IMG/VR virus record: IMGVR_UViG_3300044627_004527
Location: 62,001 to 126,000 of that record
DNA length: 64,000 bases
Source of the DNA: a virus
Reading direction: 5' to 3' (one strand)
Notes under the pieces: generated by a model
The model's database searches: none
What the model was told of the DNA's origin: nothing
What the model saw: only the letters and a program-made list of their open reading frames with translations
Part shown: one piece after another, positions 1 through 8,124 of the stretch
Numbering within the stretch: position 1 is the stretch's first letter
Layout: the number at the start of each line of letters is the position of its first letter
Made by a program: the position numbers and the translations under genes

Positions 1-27
1 TCTTACATTCTCTGATACTTTTGGCAT
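1..27 (-). CDS. 5' end of a gene leaving the window
   Basis: Only nine codons are inside the window, reading MPKVSENVR. The start is supported by a strong Shine-Dalgarno, AGGAGG, five bases upstream. This site lies just after the stop codon of the gene at 40-414, so the two are co-transcribed. The same AGGAGGATCTC leader precedes the gene at 19043-19330. The product cannot be named. Confidence 0.6.
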
Positions 28-39
28 GAGATCCTCCTT

Positions 40-414
40 TTATTTCTTTGGGTTGTACTTGTCTGCGAGGTGATAAAGATCACCATCCTTGAACACTCGT
101 CCCTCATCGATCGCTCTTTGGAGTGCGAGGTCAAAGTGCCCTTTGTAATAAGCACCGATGATCTTGAACTCGTCTTGATACTTGATGACGCGCTGCCGTA
201 GAGTCTCAGCATCGATCTTTTGACCGACGAGCATCATAAAGATGTGATCTCCAGTGCGACCGACCTCGTCGCTTATGCGTCGGGGGCGATCTTCTGGGAT
301 GCGAACAAGATCCGGCTCTCCGATGTAGGGGCGAGCACAGAGCAAAAAGCCTTCTCCAGTGCATACAAACCGACGAGGCTTATGTTCGACCGTTTTTCTA
401 TCACTCAAACCCAT
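40..414 (-). CDS. Hypothetical protein, 124 aa
   Basis: I do not recognise this protein. It is a mixed alpha/beta-looking soluble sequence with an Arg-rich stretch around residues 40-50 and no membrane segment. The start has an AGAGG ribosome site eight bases upstream and lies about 50 bases downstream of the promoter at 466-494, so it is probably the first gene of its transcript. The next gene (1-27) follows closely. Confidence 0.8.
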   Translation of the reverse strand: MGLSDRKTVEHKPRRFVCTGEGFLLCARPYIGEPDLVRIPEDRPRRISDEVGRTGDHIFMMLVGQKIDAETLRQRVIKYQDEFKIIGAYYKGHFDLALQRAIDEGRVFKDGDLYHLADKYNPKK

Positions 415-465
415 GACATGCCTCTATTTTGTTGTTGTGGAAAGCATCAGCGCTGCCATACATAT

Positions 466-494
466 TTTATACAGCAGCACTAATTTTGATGCAA
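466..494 (-). promoter_or_regulatory. Minus-strand sigma70-like promoter (TTGCAT/TATAAA family)
   Basis: Reading the minus strand, -35 TTGCAT and -10 TATAAA are separated by exactly 17 bases. The spacer carries the TTAGTG core shared with other promoters of this cluster. The -35 sits directly after the stop codon of the phosphoesterase gene, and a 6-bp inverted repeat (ACGAGT/ACTCGT, 494-512) spans that stop. It should drive the gene at 40-414. Confidence 0.7.
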
Positions 495-501
495 CGAGTT
501 T

Positions 502-1320
502 TTACGACTCGTCTTCTCGCTCACCGAAGATCACTCCACCGTTTGGCCAGCGGTCACTCGGACGCCGCGCCACGCTCTCACGGTCAAGCTCCAGCGCGGT
601 GATGAAGTAGTCGATGGGATAGGGCGCATAGCAGCGCTGCTGCATGTACTGGTAGACAGGATCGGCCAGGTCGGCGCCGAGAGCGGTCAGGGCATCACGG
701 TGTCGGGCTGCGACCACATCAGCGCAGATGTTGAACCGTCCCTGCATCCGATCAGCCGGATCGTTGTGATGAACATGACCGTGGAACAGGATGCCACTCT
801 TCTCACATCCGTGCCACTCCTCGGCTGGATAGTGGTCAAAGTTGATGCGGCTCACAGTCATGCCAGACCTTGACTGGTAGACAAGGCCACGCAGACACAG
901 CTTGTCAACATACCAGACCTTCCAGTTGTCAGGGAAGAGCAGAGGCTTGTTGAGGTAGTAGGTCTGGTCGCGATGCTCAAGCGTCCCATCAGGCTTCATG
1001 ATGGTCAGGACGCGGAGGTCTGGATCGTGGTTGCCACGAACACAGATGATCTGGAAGGGGCACTTCGACAAGAACTCTGTGAGCTTGTCGTTCTTGCCCA
1101 TGCACAGGTCGCCATTGCAGATGATGATGGCATTGTCTGGCATGTGCTCCAGCATGTTCTCGATCATCGACTGCTGCATGTGCGCGAGGCTTGAGAATGG
1201 CCTCTTGCCCATCTTGATGATGCCGGTACTACCGTCATCGGCGCCATGCCACAGATGCGGATCGCTCCAGAGCCAGATCTCTTTGCCCTTGAGCGGCTTG
1301 TCGGTAATGTTGAGCTGCAT
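502..1320 (-). CDS. Calcineurin-like metallophosphoesterase
   Basis: The metallophosphoesterase signature is complete: SDPH (residues 19-22), NGD (69-71), GNHD (96-99) and GHVH (181-184), the residues that bind the two metal ions. At 272 aa it is of normal length for the family. The substrate cannot be told; phage members can be cyclic nucleotide or DNA-end phosphoesterases. I chose the ATG at 1320 because GAGGAG, inside the end of the upstream gene, is correctly spaced; a longer reading to 1344 is possible. It ends at the promoter for the next transcript. Confidence 0.88.
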   Translation of the reverse strand: MQLNITDKPLKGKEIWLWSDPHLWHGADDGSTGIIKMGKRPFSSLAHMQQSMIENMLEHMPDNAIIICNGDLCMGKNDKLTEFLSKCPFQIICVRGNHDPDLRVLTIMKPDGTLEHRDQTYYLNKPLLFPDNWKVWYVDKLCLRGLVYQSRSGMTVSRINFDHYPAEEWHGCEKSGILFHGHVHHNDPADRMQGRFNICADVVAARHRDALTALGADLADPVYQYMQQRCYAPYPIDYFITALELDRESVARRPSDRWPNGGVIFGEREDES

Positions 1321-1321
1321 C

Positions 1322-1717
1322 TCAGTCCTCCTCGGGCAGGTCATTCACGACCCGCAAGGTCATCTGGTAAACGACGTCGCCATACTGGAACAGGTATGCC
1401 TGCTCCTTGAAGTCGTCGATCTGATCAGAATCCAACTCGATCATCTCGCCCCCGTTCATGCCTGGCGACCAGAGCACGAGCTCACCCCACGCAACCTCAT
1501 CAGGATCTTCATCCTCGAAGTCACAGGGCGCACGCACGAACAGATCAAGATCAAAACCGTCATCGAACGTCGCCGTGACATCCCAGACGATGTCGCCCTC
1601 ATCATACTGTGAGAGATAGTCGTGGTTCGGCCATTCTGTTGCAGGCGTCTTGAACGCCTCCAACAAGGCTTCATACTTCTCGCGACCGATCTCAACTTCA
1701 CACACCTTGGTCTCCAT
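1322..1717 (-). CDS. Hypothetical acidic protein, 131 aa
   Basis: Not recognised. The protein is very acidic (runs such as FEDEDPDE around residues 67-74) and rich in aromatic residues, with no membrane segment. The ATG at 1717 has a GGAGG site six bases upstream and is preferred over upstream in-frame starts. It ends two bases before the phosphoesterase start, so the two are translationally linked. Confidence 0.78.
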   Translation of the reverse strand: METKVCEVEIGREKYEALLEAFKTPATEWPNHDYLSQYDEGDIVWDVTATFDDGFDLDLFVRAPCDFEDEDPDEVAWGELVLWSPGMNGGEMIELDSDQIDDFKEQAYLFQYGDVVYQMTLRVVNDLPEED

Positions 1718-1787
1718 GACGCCTCCGTTTGTTATGGGGTCAGAAGGTGCTGCGAGTGTATCACAGCACCTATTGAACCACAACAGA

Positions 1788-2462
1788 TCAGCGCTTGTTG
1801 ACCTTGCGCTTGGTGATCTCGTGGAACTTCTCGTTGGTCTCGGGATCACTCACTGACTTGACAGCTCGGGGTTGTGAGACCTGGCAGAACACGTCAGGAG
1901 AGATCCGCATGTTCTGAGCGTCATACAGATCTTCGACATCGTTGTAGTCATACACGAGCTTGTTGATGGATGAGGAGTTAGACTCATCACCTGTGCGATC
2001 CACATCAGCCTTGGCGGCGCGGAGCAGCGCACCCTTGGGCACCTTGACGGTCAAGACGTCCTCCTTGTGGTACTCGACCGTCACAGGCACGTCGATCTCG
2101 ACCATCTCATCGAAGGAGTCAGCGATCTCGTTTACGCGCTCGCTCAGGCTCTTATTGGGGGCCAGAGCCAGATCATGGATCGATGTGTCGATCTTGAAGC
2201 CCATATTGGGATCGTTGACCAGCTCGCCGAGGAAGGCGACCTCATGGAGCGGCAGCATCTGATCGTGAGTCATGAGCGTCACGACACGGTCGTCAAGATG
2301 ATGGGTGAAGTCATCGGCGCCAGCCGTGGTGTCTTCCACGATGAGCTGTGCGACGAGGCGCAGCCGGACACCCACAAGCTTGAAGCGCTTGCCATCGAGA
2401 TCGCCATCGGCCAGATCCAGGGTGTCATCATCGAACACGATATTCTCTTCGGTCTCGTCCAT
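1788..2462 (-). CDS. Hypothetical protein, paralogue of the 2524-3258 gene
   Basis: Not recognised. This 224-aa acidic protein resembles its upstream neighbour (2524-3258). Both have an LDL(A/N)D start, a KxVGVRxxLxAxI-type strand, a (M/Q)GF block followed by an LxExIxxIxD helix, and an IDVPV/IQVSVPV strand before a VPxGA/VPMEM block. An old tandem duplication is likely. The ATG at 2462 has GAGAG upstream. Confidence 0.8.
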   Translation of the reverse strand: MDETEENIVFDDDTLDLADGDLDGKRFKLVGVRLRLVAQLIVEDTTAGADDFTHHLDDRVVTLMTHDQMLPLHEVAFLGELVNDPNMGFKIDTSIHDLALAPNKSLSERVNEIADSFDEMVEIDVPVTVEYHKEDVLTVKVPKGALLRAAKADVDRTGDESNSSSINKLVYDYNDVEDLYDAQNMRISPDVFCQVSQPRAVKSVSDPETNEKFHEITKRKVNKR

Positions 2463-2523
2463 CTTGATACTCTCTTTTGGTTGGGGCGAACCTGTCGCCC
2501 GTTGTTGTCATCAGCAGAACAGC

Positions 2524-3258
2524 TCAGCCCTTGGACTTGGCGAGCATCTTGAGCTTGAGTGCGTTGAGTGCGAGGGAACGTGTCTTCACAAGGATGCCCT
2601 CGTCATGCTCATCTGCGCCTCCAAGATGAGCATGACCGATCAAGATCTTGTCGGTGGAGAGATCCTTGTCGTACTCTTCATACGAGACCTCGCCACCAGC
2701 GAGCATGGCATCGACTTGCACGTCGAGCGTATTCTGATCGAGGAGATGGCGCGTTAGCTCCTCGCTGCGCTCTTGATCGTCCTGCGTGCTCAAAAGGATC
2801 TTGGCGTACTCTCGCGTCGACATCTCCATCGGCACCATCACGTCATAGACCCGCGTCGCGCGCACTGGCACCGAGACCTGGATCTTCTGGTCCTGATCAT
2901 CCGCGAGCTGATTCATCATAGCACAGATCCGATCGCAGACCTTGCCGATCTTCTCTTCGAGATTGGCTGGCGAGTCGATGGTGTCTTGGTAGATGCTCGA
3001 CATGAGCAGAGCCTGAAAACCTTGCTCAGGATCAAAGGAGACCATGTTGTCGACGACGATCGGACTGGAGAGATTGGCCGTGCAGAGATGCTCAGAGAAG
3101 CCGGTGTTGTCGTGGTAGCCGAGGCAGCCCGCGACAGGGTCTTCGTAGGTGCCGAAGATCTCGGCGGTGAGGTGGAAGCGAACGCCCTTGATGATGAGCG
3201 ACCGGTGACGGTTCTTGGCAACGGCGTCGTTGAGATCGAGACGGTCTTCTGGCAGCAT
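2524..3258 (-). CDS. Hypothetical protein, paralogue of the 1788-2462 gene
   Basis: Not recognised; 244 aa, acidic, no membrane segment. See the neighbour at 1788-2462 for the shared blocks. The C-terminal 60 residues (KILIGHAHLGGADEHDEG onward) are not shared. The AAGGA site upstream of the ATG at 3258 is well placed. Confidence 0.8.
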   Translation of the reverse strand: MLPEDRLDLNDAVAKNRHRSLIIKGVRFHLTAEIFGTYEDPVAGCLGYHDNTGFSEHLCTANLSSPIVVDNMVSFDPEQGFQALLMSSIYQDTIDSPANLEEKIGKVCDRICAMMNQLADDQDQKIQVSVPVRATRVYDVMVPMEMSTREYAKILLSTQDDQERSEELTRHLLDQNTLDVQVDAMLAGGEVSYEEYDKDLSTDKILIGHAHLGGADEHDEGILVKTRSLALNALKLKMLAKSKG

Positions 3259-3323
3259 GATACTTCCTTGCAGTTGAGATTCAGGGCGAGTTGATCGCCC
3301 GTTGTATTGCTTGAGGGCCTTGC

Positions 3324-4115
3324 TCAGCTCTGGTGGCTGATGTACGCGAACATGAGCTGGCGCGCATCACCATCGTAGATGGGCAGGCCATAGTTGAGCG
3401 CCTCGCTCAAGACTGAGCACTCGTTGAACACGTTGAAGCCGATCTTGGCGATGTCAGGGATGATCGACTTGAACTTGGTCTTGATCGGCTCGCCCATCTG
3501 AGCGAGCTTGATCTCTGCCTCGCTGGTGGGAGATCCGGTCTCAAGCGCATAGTCCATCGCGATCATGACCTCGGGGAAGCCCATCGACTTGATCTTGCGC
3601 AGCGTGTTGAGGACGGTCTGACGCTCCAGATAGTAGGAAACCCCCAGCCAGACGAACATGGTGGGCTTCGTGAGATCGATGCCGTGCTCAATGAGCAGCG
3701 CAGCGAAGTCATCAGACTCGAAGTCACAGGGCACATAGGTGATATGGTGCTCGTGCAGGTCGATGTCATCAGGTGTGCTCAAGAGCTTCAGGCGCTTGAC
3801 AGCGATCGTTGAGGCCAGATCGACCTCGAAGAAGGTGACAGGGCGCATGTAGTAGCGGTGGGCCAGCAGATCCAGTCCGGCACCAAGCAGGACCACTTGA
3901 TCAGCACCACTGCCGAGGATCATTGTGTGCGACCACTCAGCGCGCAGGCCGAAGACATCGACGGTCCCAGGAGGGAAGTGAGCCTCGATGATCGGCTTGT
4001 ACTGCTCGATCTCGTCTCGGATGATGTGGGCCTCCAGATCACTGCCTTGGTAGGGGTGATTCGGATCGAGCTTGCACAGTTGGCGGCAGACAGCGGTCAG
4101 AGCATAGGTCTTCAT
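3324..4115 (-). CDS. SAM-dependent methyltransferase, leucine carboxyl methyltransferase (LCMT) family-like
   Basis: The 263-aa protein has the LCMT-family order. It begins with an N-terminal region ending DVFGLRAEWSH, then VVLLGAGLD (residues 74-82, the SAM-binding loop), FEVD (96-99), VPCDFE (128-133) and WLGVSYYL (156-163). In known members these correspond to GAGLDTRAYR, FEVD, VPVDF and WEGVxxYL. The family methylates carboxyl groups of proteins or small metabolites. The target here is unknown. GGAG lies eight bases before the ATG. It follows the 4118 gene by two bases, as part of the same operon. Confidence 0.82.
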   Translation of the reverse strand: MKTYALTAVCRQLCKLDPNHPYQGSDLEAHIIRDEIEQYKPIIEAHFPPGTVDVFGLRAEWSHTMILGSGADQVVLLGAGLDLLAHRYYMRPVTFFEVDLASTIAVKRLKLLSTPDDIDLHEHHITYVPCDFESDDFAALLIEHGIDLTKPTMFVWLGVSYYLERQTVLNTLRKIKSMGFPEVMIAMDYALETGSPTSEAEIKLAQMGEPIKTKFKSIIPDIAKIGFNVFNECSVLSEALNYGLPIYDGDARQLMFAYISHQS

Positions 4116-4117
4116 CG

Positions 4118-4402
4118 TCAGATCTCCAGTTTGGTCTTGAAGGTCTCCAGCAGCTCACCAGCGGAGCAGCCGAAGCGTTGTTGGGTGGCCATGCAGGCGA
4201 CAAACCACTTGCCGCCAGCGCCGCGTGCATGGAATCGGAAGACCCACGCATGGTCCTTGGCATAGTCGCTGACACACAGAAGCGCCGGATCTTTGCTTCT
4301 ACCGCTTGTCTGCGGCACGAAGACATCGAACCGAGTCTTGCCGTTTTCGAGCTTTGGGAAGGCGCGACACAGCTCTTCAACCTCTTTCAGTTCTTCTTGC
4401 AT
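4118..4402 (-). CDS. Hypothetical protein, 94 aa
   Basis: Not recognised. It begins with an acidic helix (MQEELKEVEEL), followed by a compact beta-rich middle with HAWVFRFHARGAGGKWFVAC. The stop of the upstream gene (4402-4941) and this ATG share one base (TGATG), suggesting coupled translation. Confidence 0.78.
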   Translation of the reverse strand: MQEELKEVEELCRAFPKLENGKTRFDVFVPQTSGRSKDPALLCVSDYAKDHAWVFRFHARGAGGKWFVACMATQQRFGCSAGELLETFKTKLEI

Positions 4403-4941
4403 CAGTAGAGCCTTCTTGCAAGGCGAAGCGTCCTGAGCAGCAGCTCGATAGCTTGGCCTGGATCTTCTGGGAGCATCTCGTTACGCTTGGCGATCAGGTC
4501 TTCGATGAGCAGCTTGATCCTGTCGCAGGACTGATCAGCTTCAATGCTCCGAAGCTCACTGATCGATAGCTCATCCAGCCTGGGGTGATCGACGATAGCC
4601 AGCTCAGCGCTGGTCGGGATCACTCCCATGAAGAGAGCTGGATCTCGATCGGCTACATCGTTCACAGCGTTGTCTTTGGCGACATCAAAGCCAAAATCGT
4701 CTTCGATGTGATCCTTGATCACAAAGCAGCGCTGACTTCGCTCGGCATCGCTCATGCCTTTCCAGATGTCATAGACCTCGCCGTAGACTTCACTGGCTTC
4801 AAACTGGGCAGACTCGTCCAGCGCATCAGGCGGCGCATCAAGCTCGCTGAGGATCTCAAACTTGCGCTCATCCACGGGCACGAGGATCGTCTGCCAGTGA
4901 TCGATGCGTACATCGATCTTCACATACTTTTGCTCACTCAT
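4402..4941 (-). CDS. Hypothetical acidic protein, 179 aa
   Basis: Not recognised. It is acidic and helical, ending in a basic leucine-rich tail (LLLRTLRLARRLY). The ATG at 4941 has GAGAGG upstream and is preferred over an upstream in-frame ATG at 4974. Its start overlaps the end of the 4934-5302 gene by eight bases. Confidence 0.78.
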   Translation of the reverse strand: MSEQKYVKIDVRIDHWQTILVPVDERKFEILSELDAPPDALDESAQFEASEVYGEVYDIWKGMSDAERSQRCFVIKDHIEDDFGFDVAKDNAVNDVADRDPALFMGVIPTSAELAIVDHPRLDELSISELRSIEADQSCDRIKLLIEDLIAKRNEMLPEDPGQAIELLLRTLRLARRLY

Positions 4942-5302
4942 CACTGCCTCTCGCTGCTCGCACCGCGTCAACATGATCGCGTCTCCGCTTGCGCTCTCGC
5001 TGTACCTTGTTCAGGACACCGGTGAGCTTCTTTGTGTGAGTCATGGACCGCTCAGTCCTCTTCAGCAGATCGTTGAAGAGCTGCTCAAGAGCTTGGTCGC
5101 TCCAGTGAGCGCGTTGGAACTCCGTTGGTTCAGTGACGGTCAGATCGTCCAGTAGCTCCTTCGTCATCTTGTCGAGTTGCTTGTTGAGGTCCATCAGCTT
5201 CTCAGCATTCTGAGCCAGGTTCAGGATGATCTGAGCAGTCTCCTCGTATGTCTTGCCCTTGATGCTCTCGATGATCTTTGCGAGCTTCTCACTGTCATCC
5301 AT
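4934..5302 (-). CDS. Hypothetical helical protein, 122 aa
   Basis: Not recognised. It is almost entirely helical, with probable coiled coil from residue 5 to about 70 (KLAKIIESIKGKTYEETA, then NAEKLMDLNKQLDKM), and a strongly basic C-terminus (QRERKRRRDH). This suggests an oligomer that binds nucleic acid or acts as an adaptor. It has AAGGAGG upstream of the ATG at 5302 and is first in the transcript from the promoter at 5349-5377. Confidence 0.78.
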   Translation of the reverse strand: MDDSEKLAKIIESIKGKTYEETAQIILNLAQNAEKLMDLNKQLDKMTKELLDDLTVTEPTEFQRAHWSDQALEQLFNDLLKRTERSMTHTKKLTGVLNKVQRERKRRRDHVDAVRAARGSDE

Positions 5303-5348
5303 GATGCGCCTCCTTATGATGTTGGCAGCCTCGTCGCTGCACACTTTC

Positions 5349-5377
5349 TTTATGCTATATCACTATTTATTTCGCAA
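5349..5377 (-). promoter_or_regulatory. Minus-strand promoter (TTGCGA, 17, CATAAA)
   Basis: A member of the cluster's promoter family. It has -35 TTGCGA, a 17-base spacer containing ATAGTGAT, and -10 CATAAA. It lies directly downstream of the terminator at 5380-5419 and upstream of the gene at 4934-5302. Confidence 0.6.
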
Positions 5378-5379
5378 CG

Positions 5380-5419
5380 AGAAAATAAAATAAGAGCTGG
5401 ACCTCTCGATCCAGCTCTT
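5380..5419 (-). terminator. Rho-independent terminator
   Basis: The arms AAGAGCTGGA (5392-5401) and TCCAGCTCTT (5410-5419) form a 10-bp stem. On the minus strand it is followed by TTATTTTATTTT. It ends the transcript of the 5423-5809 gene and is immediately followed by a new promoter. Confidence 0.85.
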
Positions 5420-5422
5420 TGC

Positions 5423-5809
5423 TCAAGTGAACTTGTTGACATACTTGATGCGCTCGACGCGCATCAAACGATACGGATCGAACTCTTCATCGAACATCTC
5501 AGCTTGAGATTCCAGCGCGCCAGCAGAGAGCTTGCAGATGCGCCCCAGCTCTTGATCGTAGCAGCGGCGGATCTCTTTGTTGGCTTGACGCTTGAGGCCT
5601 CGCCAAGGCTGGCCGCAAGGCCAGTATCCCTTGAAGCGATGATGATCGGAAGGCGCTTCCCAGTGGTCGATGAACGCCTGTGGGTCTGGATCATTGTCGT
5701 CATCGCCGTAGCGCTCCAGATGGCTCAGCCCGAGCTTGTAGAGCCTCTTTCGGCAGCCACTGGCGGTCCCACGATTGGCGCGAACACTCTCACGACTCTT
5801 GTGCATCAT
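5423..5809 (-). CDS. Hypothetical basic protein, 128 aa
   Basis: Not recognised. It is rich in Arg/Lys, Trp and His (for example HWEAPSDHHRFKGYWPCGQPWRGLKRQ), with no membrane segment. Two adjacent ATGs follow GAGGACG; the second (5806) is better spaced. It overlaps the end of the 5790-6683 gene by 20 bases and is last before the terminator. Confidence 0.75.
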   Translation of the reverse strand: MMHKSRESVRANRGTASGCRKRLYKLGLSHLERYGDDDNDPDPQAFIDHWEAPSDHHRFKGYWPCGQPWRGLKRQANKEIRRCYDQELGRICKLSAGALESQAEMFDEEFDPYRLMRVERIKYVNKFT

Positions 5810-6683
5810 CGTCCTCGACGGTGTTCTCGCGAATCCAGTTGGTGCGCTCTACGAGCAGATCAAAGTCTTTGGGATACAGATCGAAGGCGGCCCACGACAA
5901 GGAGCGGTCATACTTGTGCAGTCGGTTCTGCTCATGAAGCTGCGCCTGAATCCAGTGCTCAAGGATTTCGTCCTCGTCGTAGCGACGAAAGTCCAGATCG
6001 AACTCTTCCACGCGCTCTTTTGCGAGTGTCCGAATGGCTGCGCAGAGCTGTTGTTCCATATAGGCGTTGACAGCACGCATGATGATGTCATCGAGGGTGT
6101 CGTTCGATCGGATGGTGTCGCCGATCTCTCTCAAATAGTCAACGCCTTCGCATAGGTCGTTCTCTTTGTCGTAAAGGTTCTTTGAGAAGAAGATCTTATA
6201 CGACTCAAGAGTGTTCTCGGTCCAGGAGTTCTCTCTGACATGCTCAAGGGCGCCCTCAAGTGAGCGCTCATCTTTGACGAGCTTATCAAAAGCGTCAGCC
6301 TCGAAGTCAGGCTCGTCAGTGATCCAGCTTGCGATCTTCTCGAACTTCTGCTCAAGTGTCGCGATCTCTGGCGCGAGAGCGCGAGCCTTTCGCATAAACT
6401 CGGCGCACAGTGCCGGATCAGCGCTGCCCTCCATCAAGTAGCGCCGAGCATCTGAGTAGACGTCGAACATCCGTGATGGGATGCCCGCAGCGTTGTAGAT
6501 GCAGTGATCGTACAGGATGCGCTCTTCATCGCGCGAGAAGCCAGGACCAAAGAATGGCCACTTCATGGCTTCCATCGAGCGGAACATCTGATGGTACTTG
6601 TTTACCCGATCCTGGACCGCTTCGAGGTAGGACGATCCATGCTTCTCGATGGCGACGTTGAATAGAGGATGCTGCTCATTCAT
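5790..6683 (-). CDS. Hypothetical protein, 297 aa
   Basis: Not recognised. It is acidic and mainly helical, with an aromatic-rich segment MKWPFFGPGFSRDEERILYDHCIYN near residues 40-65 and an acidic C-terminus. The start forms an ATGA overlap with the stop of 6680-6916. Confidence 0.8.
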   Translation of the reverse strand: MNEQHPLFNVAIEKHGSSYLEAVQDRVNKYHQMFRSMEAMKWPFFGPGFSRDEERILYDHCIYNAAGIPSRMFDVYSDARRYLMEGSADPALCAEFMRKARALAPEIATLEQKFEKIASWITDEPDFEADAFDKLVKDERSLEGALEHVRENSWTENTLESYKIFFSKNLYDKENDLCEGVDYLREIGDTIRSNDTLDDIIMRAVNAYMEQQLCAAIRTLAKERVEEFDLDFRRYDEDEILEHWIQAQLHEQNRLHKYDRSLSWAAFDLYPKDFDLLVERTNWIRENTVEDDDAQES

Positions 6684-6916
6684 TTTTGAGACTCCAGACT
6701 GAGGCTTGCTGTTGACTTTTCTTCGAGCTGCTCGGCCAGCGCCCAGATCTTCTGTCTGGATAGGTTGAGGCCGATTCGCTCAAGCTCTTGACACAGAACA
6801 CTAAATAGCGCAGCCGAGAGAGGCTGCTGCTGATCTCTCTTGACGATCCTGTGGCCAAGCAAGTAGGCGTGTTCAACGCCGTCCTGCTTGATATACTGGA
6901 TCTCGAAGGTGATCAT
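6680..6916 (-). CDS. Hypothetical protein, 78 aa
   Basis: Not recognised. It has a short beta start (MITFEIQYIKQDG) followed by helices ending EELEEK-like. It is coupled on both sides: TGATG with the upstream 6916-7527 gene and ATGA with the downstream 5790-6683 gene. Confidence 0.75.
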   Translation of the reverse strand: MITFEIQYIKQDGVEHAYLLGHRIVKRDQQQPLSAALFSVLCQELERIGLNLSRQKIWALAEQLEEKSTASLSLESQK

Positions 6917-7527
6917 CAGTAGTGAGAGACTGAGCGCTTCTCAAGCTCGCGCTGGTCGAGCGCCATCTTGCCAGCGACGGTGGCCGAGATAGAGCCGTTC
7001 TTGGCGACCTTGACGAGGCCCTTCTCGACGAGAGACACGACGACAGCATGAGCTGCGTCATAGGCGCCGCCGACGTCACGACGCCAGCTCTCCTTGCGGT
7101 ATGAGCTGGAGCAGTGGCAGACGATAGACAGCCCCTTGGCCTCCTTGTCGGTCATGTCGACGCTGTCGGTCTTGTAGGTCTCAAACGTCTTCATGTTGCA
7201 CTCGACGACGGCGCTGGCGCGAGGATAGCCAGTGTAGCAGCGGACGATGTACTCGTCATCGCCGAGCGTGATCTTGCTCTTCACATGATCGATGGTGCGC
7301 TCGAACATGTTGGCGCCACCCCAGGAACCGACGAACGTCTTGACCTCGCCCGTCGCGACGTTGACGTGATGCTGCGTACAGCGCTGACCATCGTTCGAGA
7401 TGGGAGCGACGTAGGGCTCATCGTTGCCAGTGAGCCGGATGTCAGGCGTGTTGATCTTGCCAGCGCGCAGCAGCGGGGCGATGATGGCGGGGAGCTGAGA
7501 GATGAGGACAGTCTTCGATCCGTACAT
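6916..7527 (-). CDS. Hypothetical protein, 203 aa
   Basis: Not recognised. The ATG at 7527 is chosen because the neighbouring gene 7572-7949 occupies the region upstream. The C-terminal third (DAAHAVVVSLVEKGLVKVAKNGSISATVAGKMAL) looks like a winged-helix fold; this is inference from pattern only. A central block holds VECNMKTFETYKTDSVDMTDKEAKGLS-type beta strands. Confidence 0.78.
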   Translation of the reverse strand: MYGSKTVLISQLPAIIAPLLRAGKINTPDIRLTGNDEPYVAPISNDGQRCTQHHVNVATGEVKTFVGSWGGANMFERTIDHVKSKITLGDDEYIVRCYTGYPRASAVVECNMKTFETYKTDSVDMTDKEAKGLSIVCHCSSSYRKESWRRDVGGAYDAAHAVVVSLVEKGLVKVAKNGSISATVAGKMALDQRELEKRSVSHY

Positions 7528-7571
7528 GATGATACCTTGAGATGATTTGTTGAGAATGTTGACGTGACTTC

Positions 7572-7949
7572 TCAGTCGACGTCGATTGAGGGCGCACAGA
7601 CGTTCGGCGTTGAGTCTGTGATAGACTGACAGACGACAACGCTTTTTGCGACGTAGAATTTCTCCCACGTCGTGTAATCGTAGCTCGGCTTGCCATTCAA
7701 CATATAATAGAAAGAATACTTGCTGCCAGAGCAACCCTTCGCTCGGCACAGGTCGTATCTCTCCGCTAACTTGCACCTCATGACTCGATACCACTCGAAG
7801 ACAAAAGGGACAAGGCAGGTGTTTGGATACTCTGGCCACTGAAGCCAGTAGGCTGCCTCGCACGTCACCACATGAGCAAACTCATGATAGCGTCCCTGCG
7901 CCATCACAAGAGAGCTTATATTTTTGAAGGTCTGCGAAGCGGGCTGCAT
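7572..7949 (-). CDS. Hypothetical Cys/Tyr/Trp-rich protein, 125 aa
   Basis: Not recognised. It contains HEFAHVVTCE, a pattern recalling the HExxH zinc-protease site but without the second catalytic-motif residue in the usual place, so no protease call is made. There are eight cysteines in all. The ATG at 7949 follows CGGAG by six bases; an internal ATG at 7904 is an alternative. The promoter at 8004-8033 lies just upstream. Confidence 0.7.
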   Translation of the reverse strand: MQPASQTFKNISSLVMAQGRYHEFAHVVTCEAAYWLQWPEYPNTCLVPFVFEWYRVMRCKLAERYDLCRAKGCSGSKYSFYYMLNGKPSYDYTTWEKFYVAKSVVVCQSITDSTPNVCAPSIDVD

Positions 7950-8003
7950 TGTATGCTCCGAGTTTGTGTTGAGGATGTTGCGCGGTATGCGCTGCGTGGA
8001 TAC

Positions 8004-8033
8004 TATTTAGCTCGATCTCTAAAAAATTTACAA
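8004..8033 (-). promoter_or_regulatory. Minus-strand promoter (TTGTAA, 18, TAAATA)
   Basis: A weaker member of the promoter family, lying between the terminator at 8068-8111 and the start of 7572-7949. A second, partial TTTAGTGATC core lies at 8045-8056, so the exact start is uncertain. Confidence 0.45.
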
Positions 8034-8067
8034 CGAGATAAAACTGATCACTAAATTGCGACTATAC

Positions 8068-8111
8068 TTGAAAAACATCCGACACAGACCGCAAATCTGT
8101 GTCGGATGTTT
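8068..8111 (-). terminator. Rho-independent terminator
   Basis: A perfect 15-bp stem, with arms 8074-8088 and 8096-8110, is followed on the minus strand by TTTTTC. It ends the transcript of 8125-8463. The outer sequence GAAAAAC...GACACAG recurs near 15267 and 23810. Confidence 0.88.
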
Positions 8112-8124
8112 GAGAGGCTAGACC

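Noticed and set aside
7572-7949. Zinc protease (HExxH) call for the HEFAHVVTCE protein
   Set aside because: HEFAH fits HExxH, but there is no downstream third ligand in a recognisable family context and the length is short.
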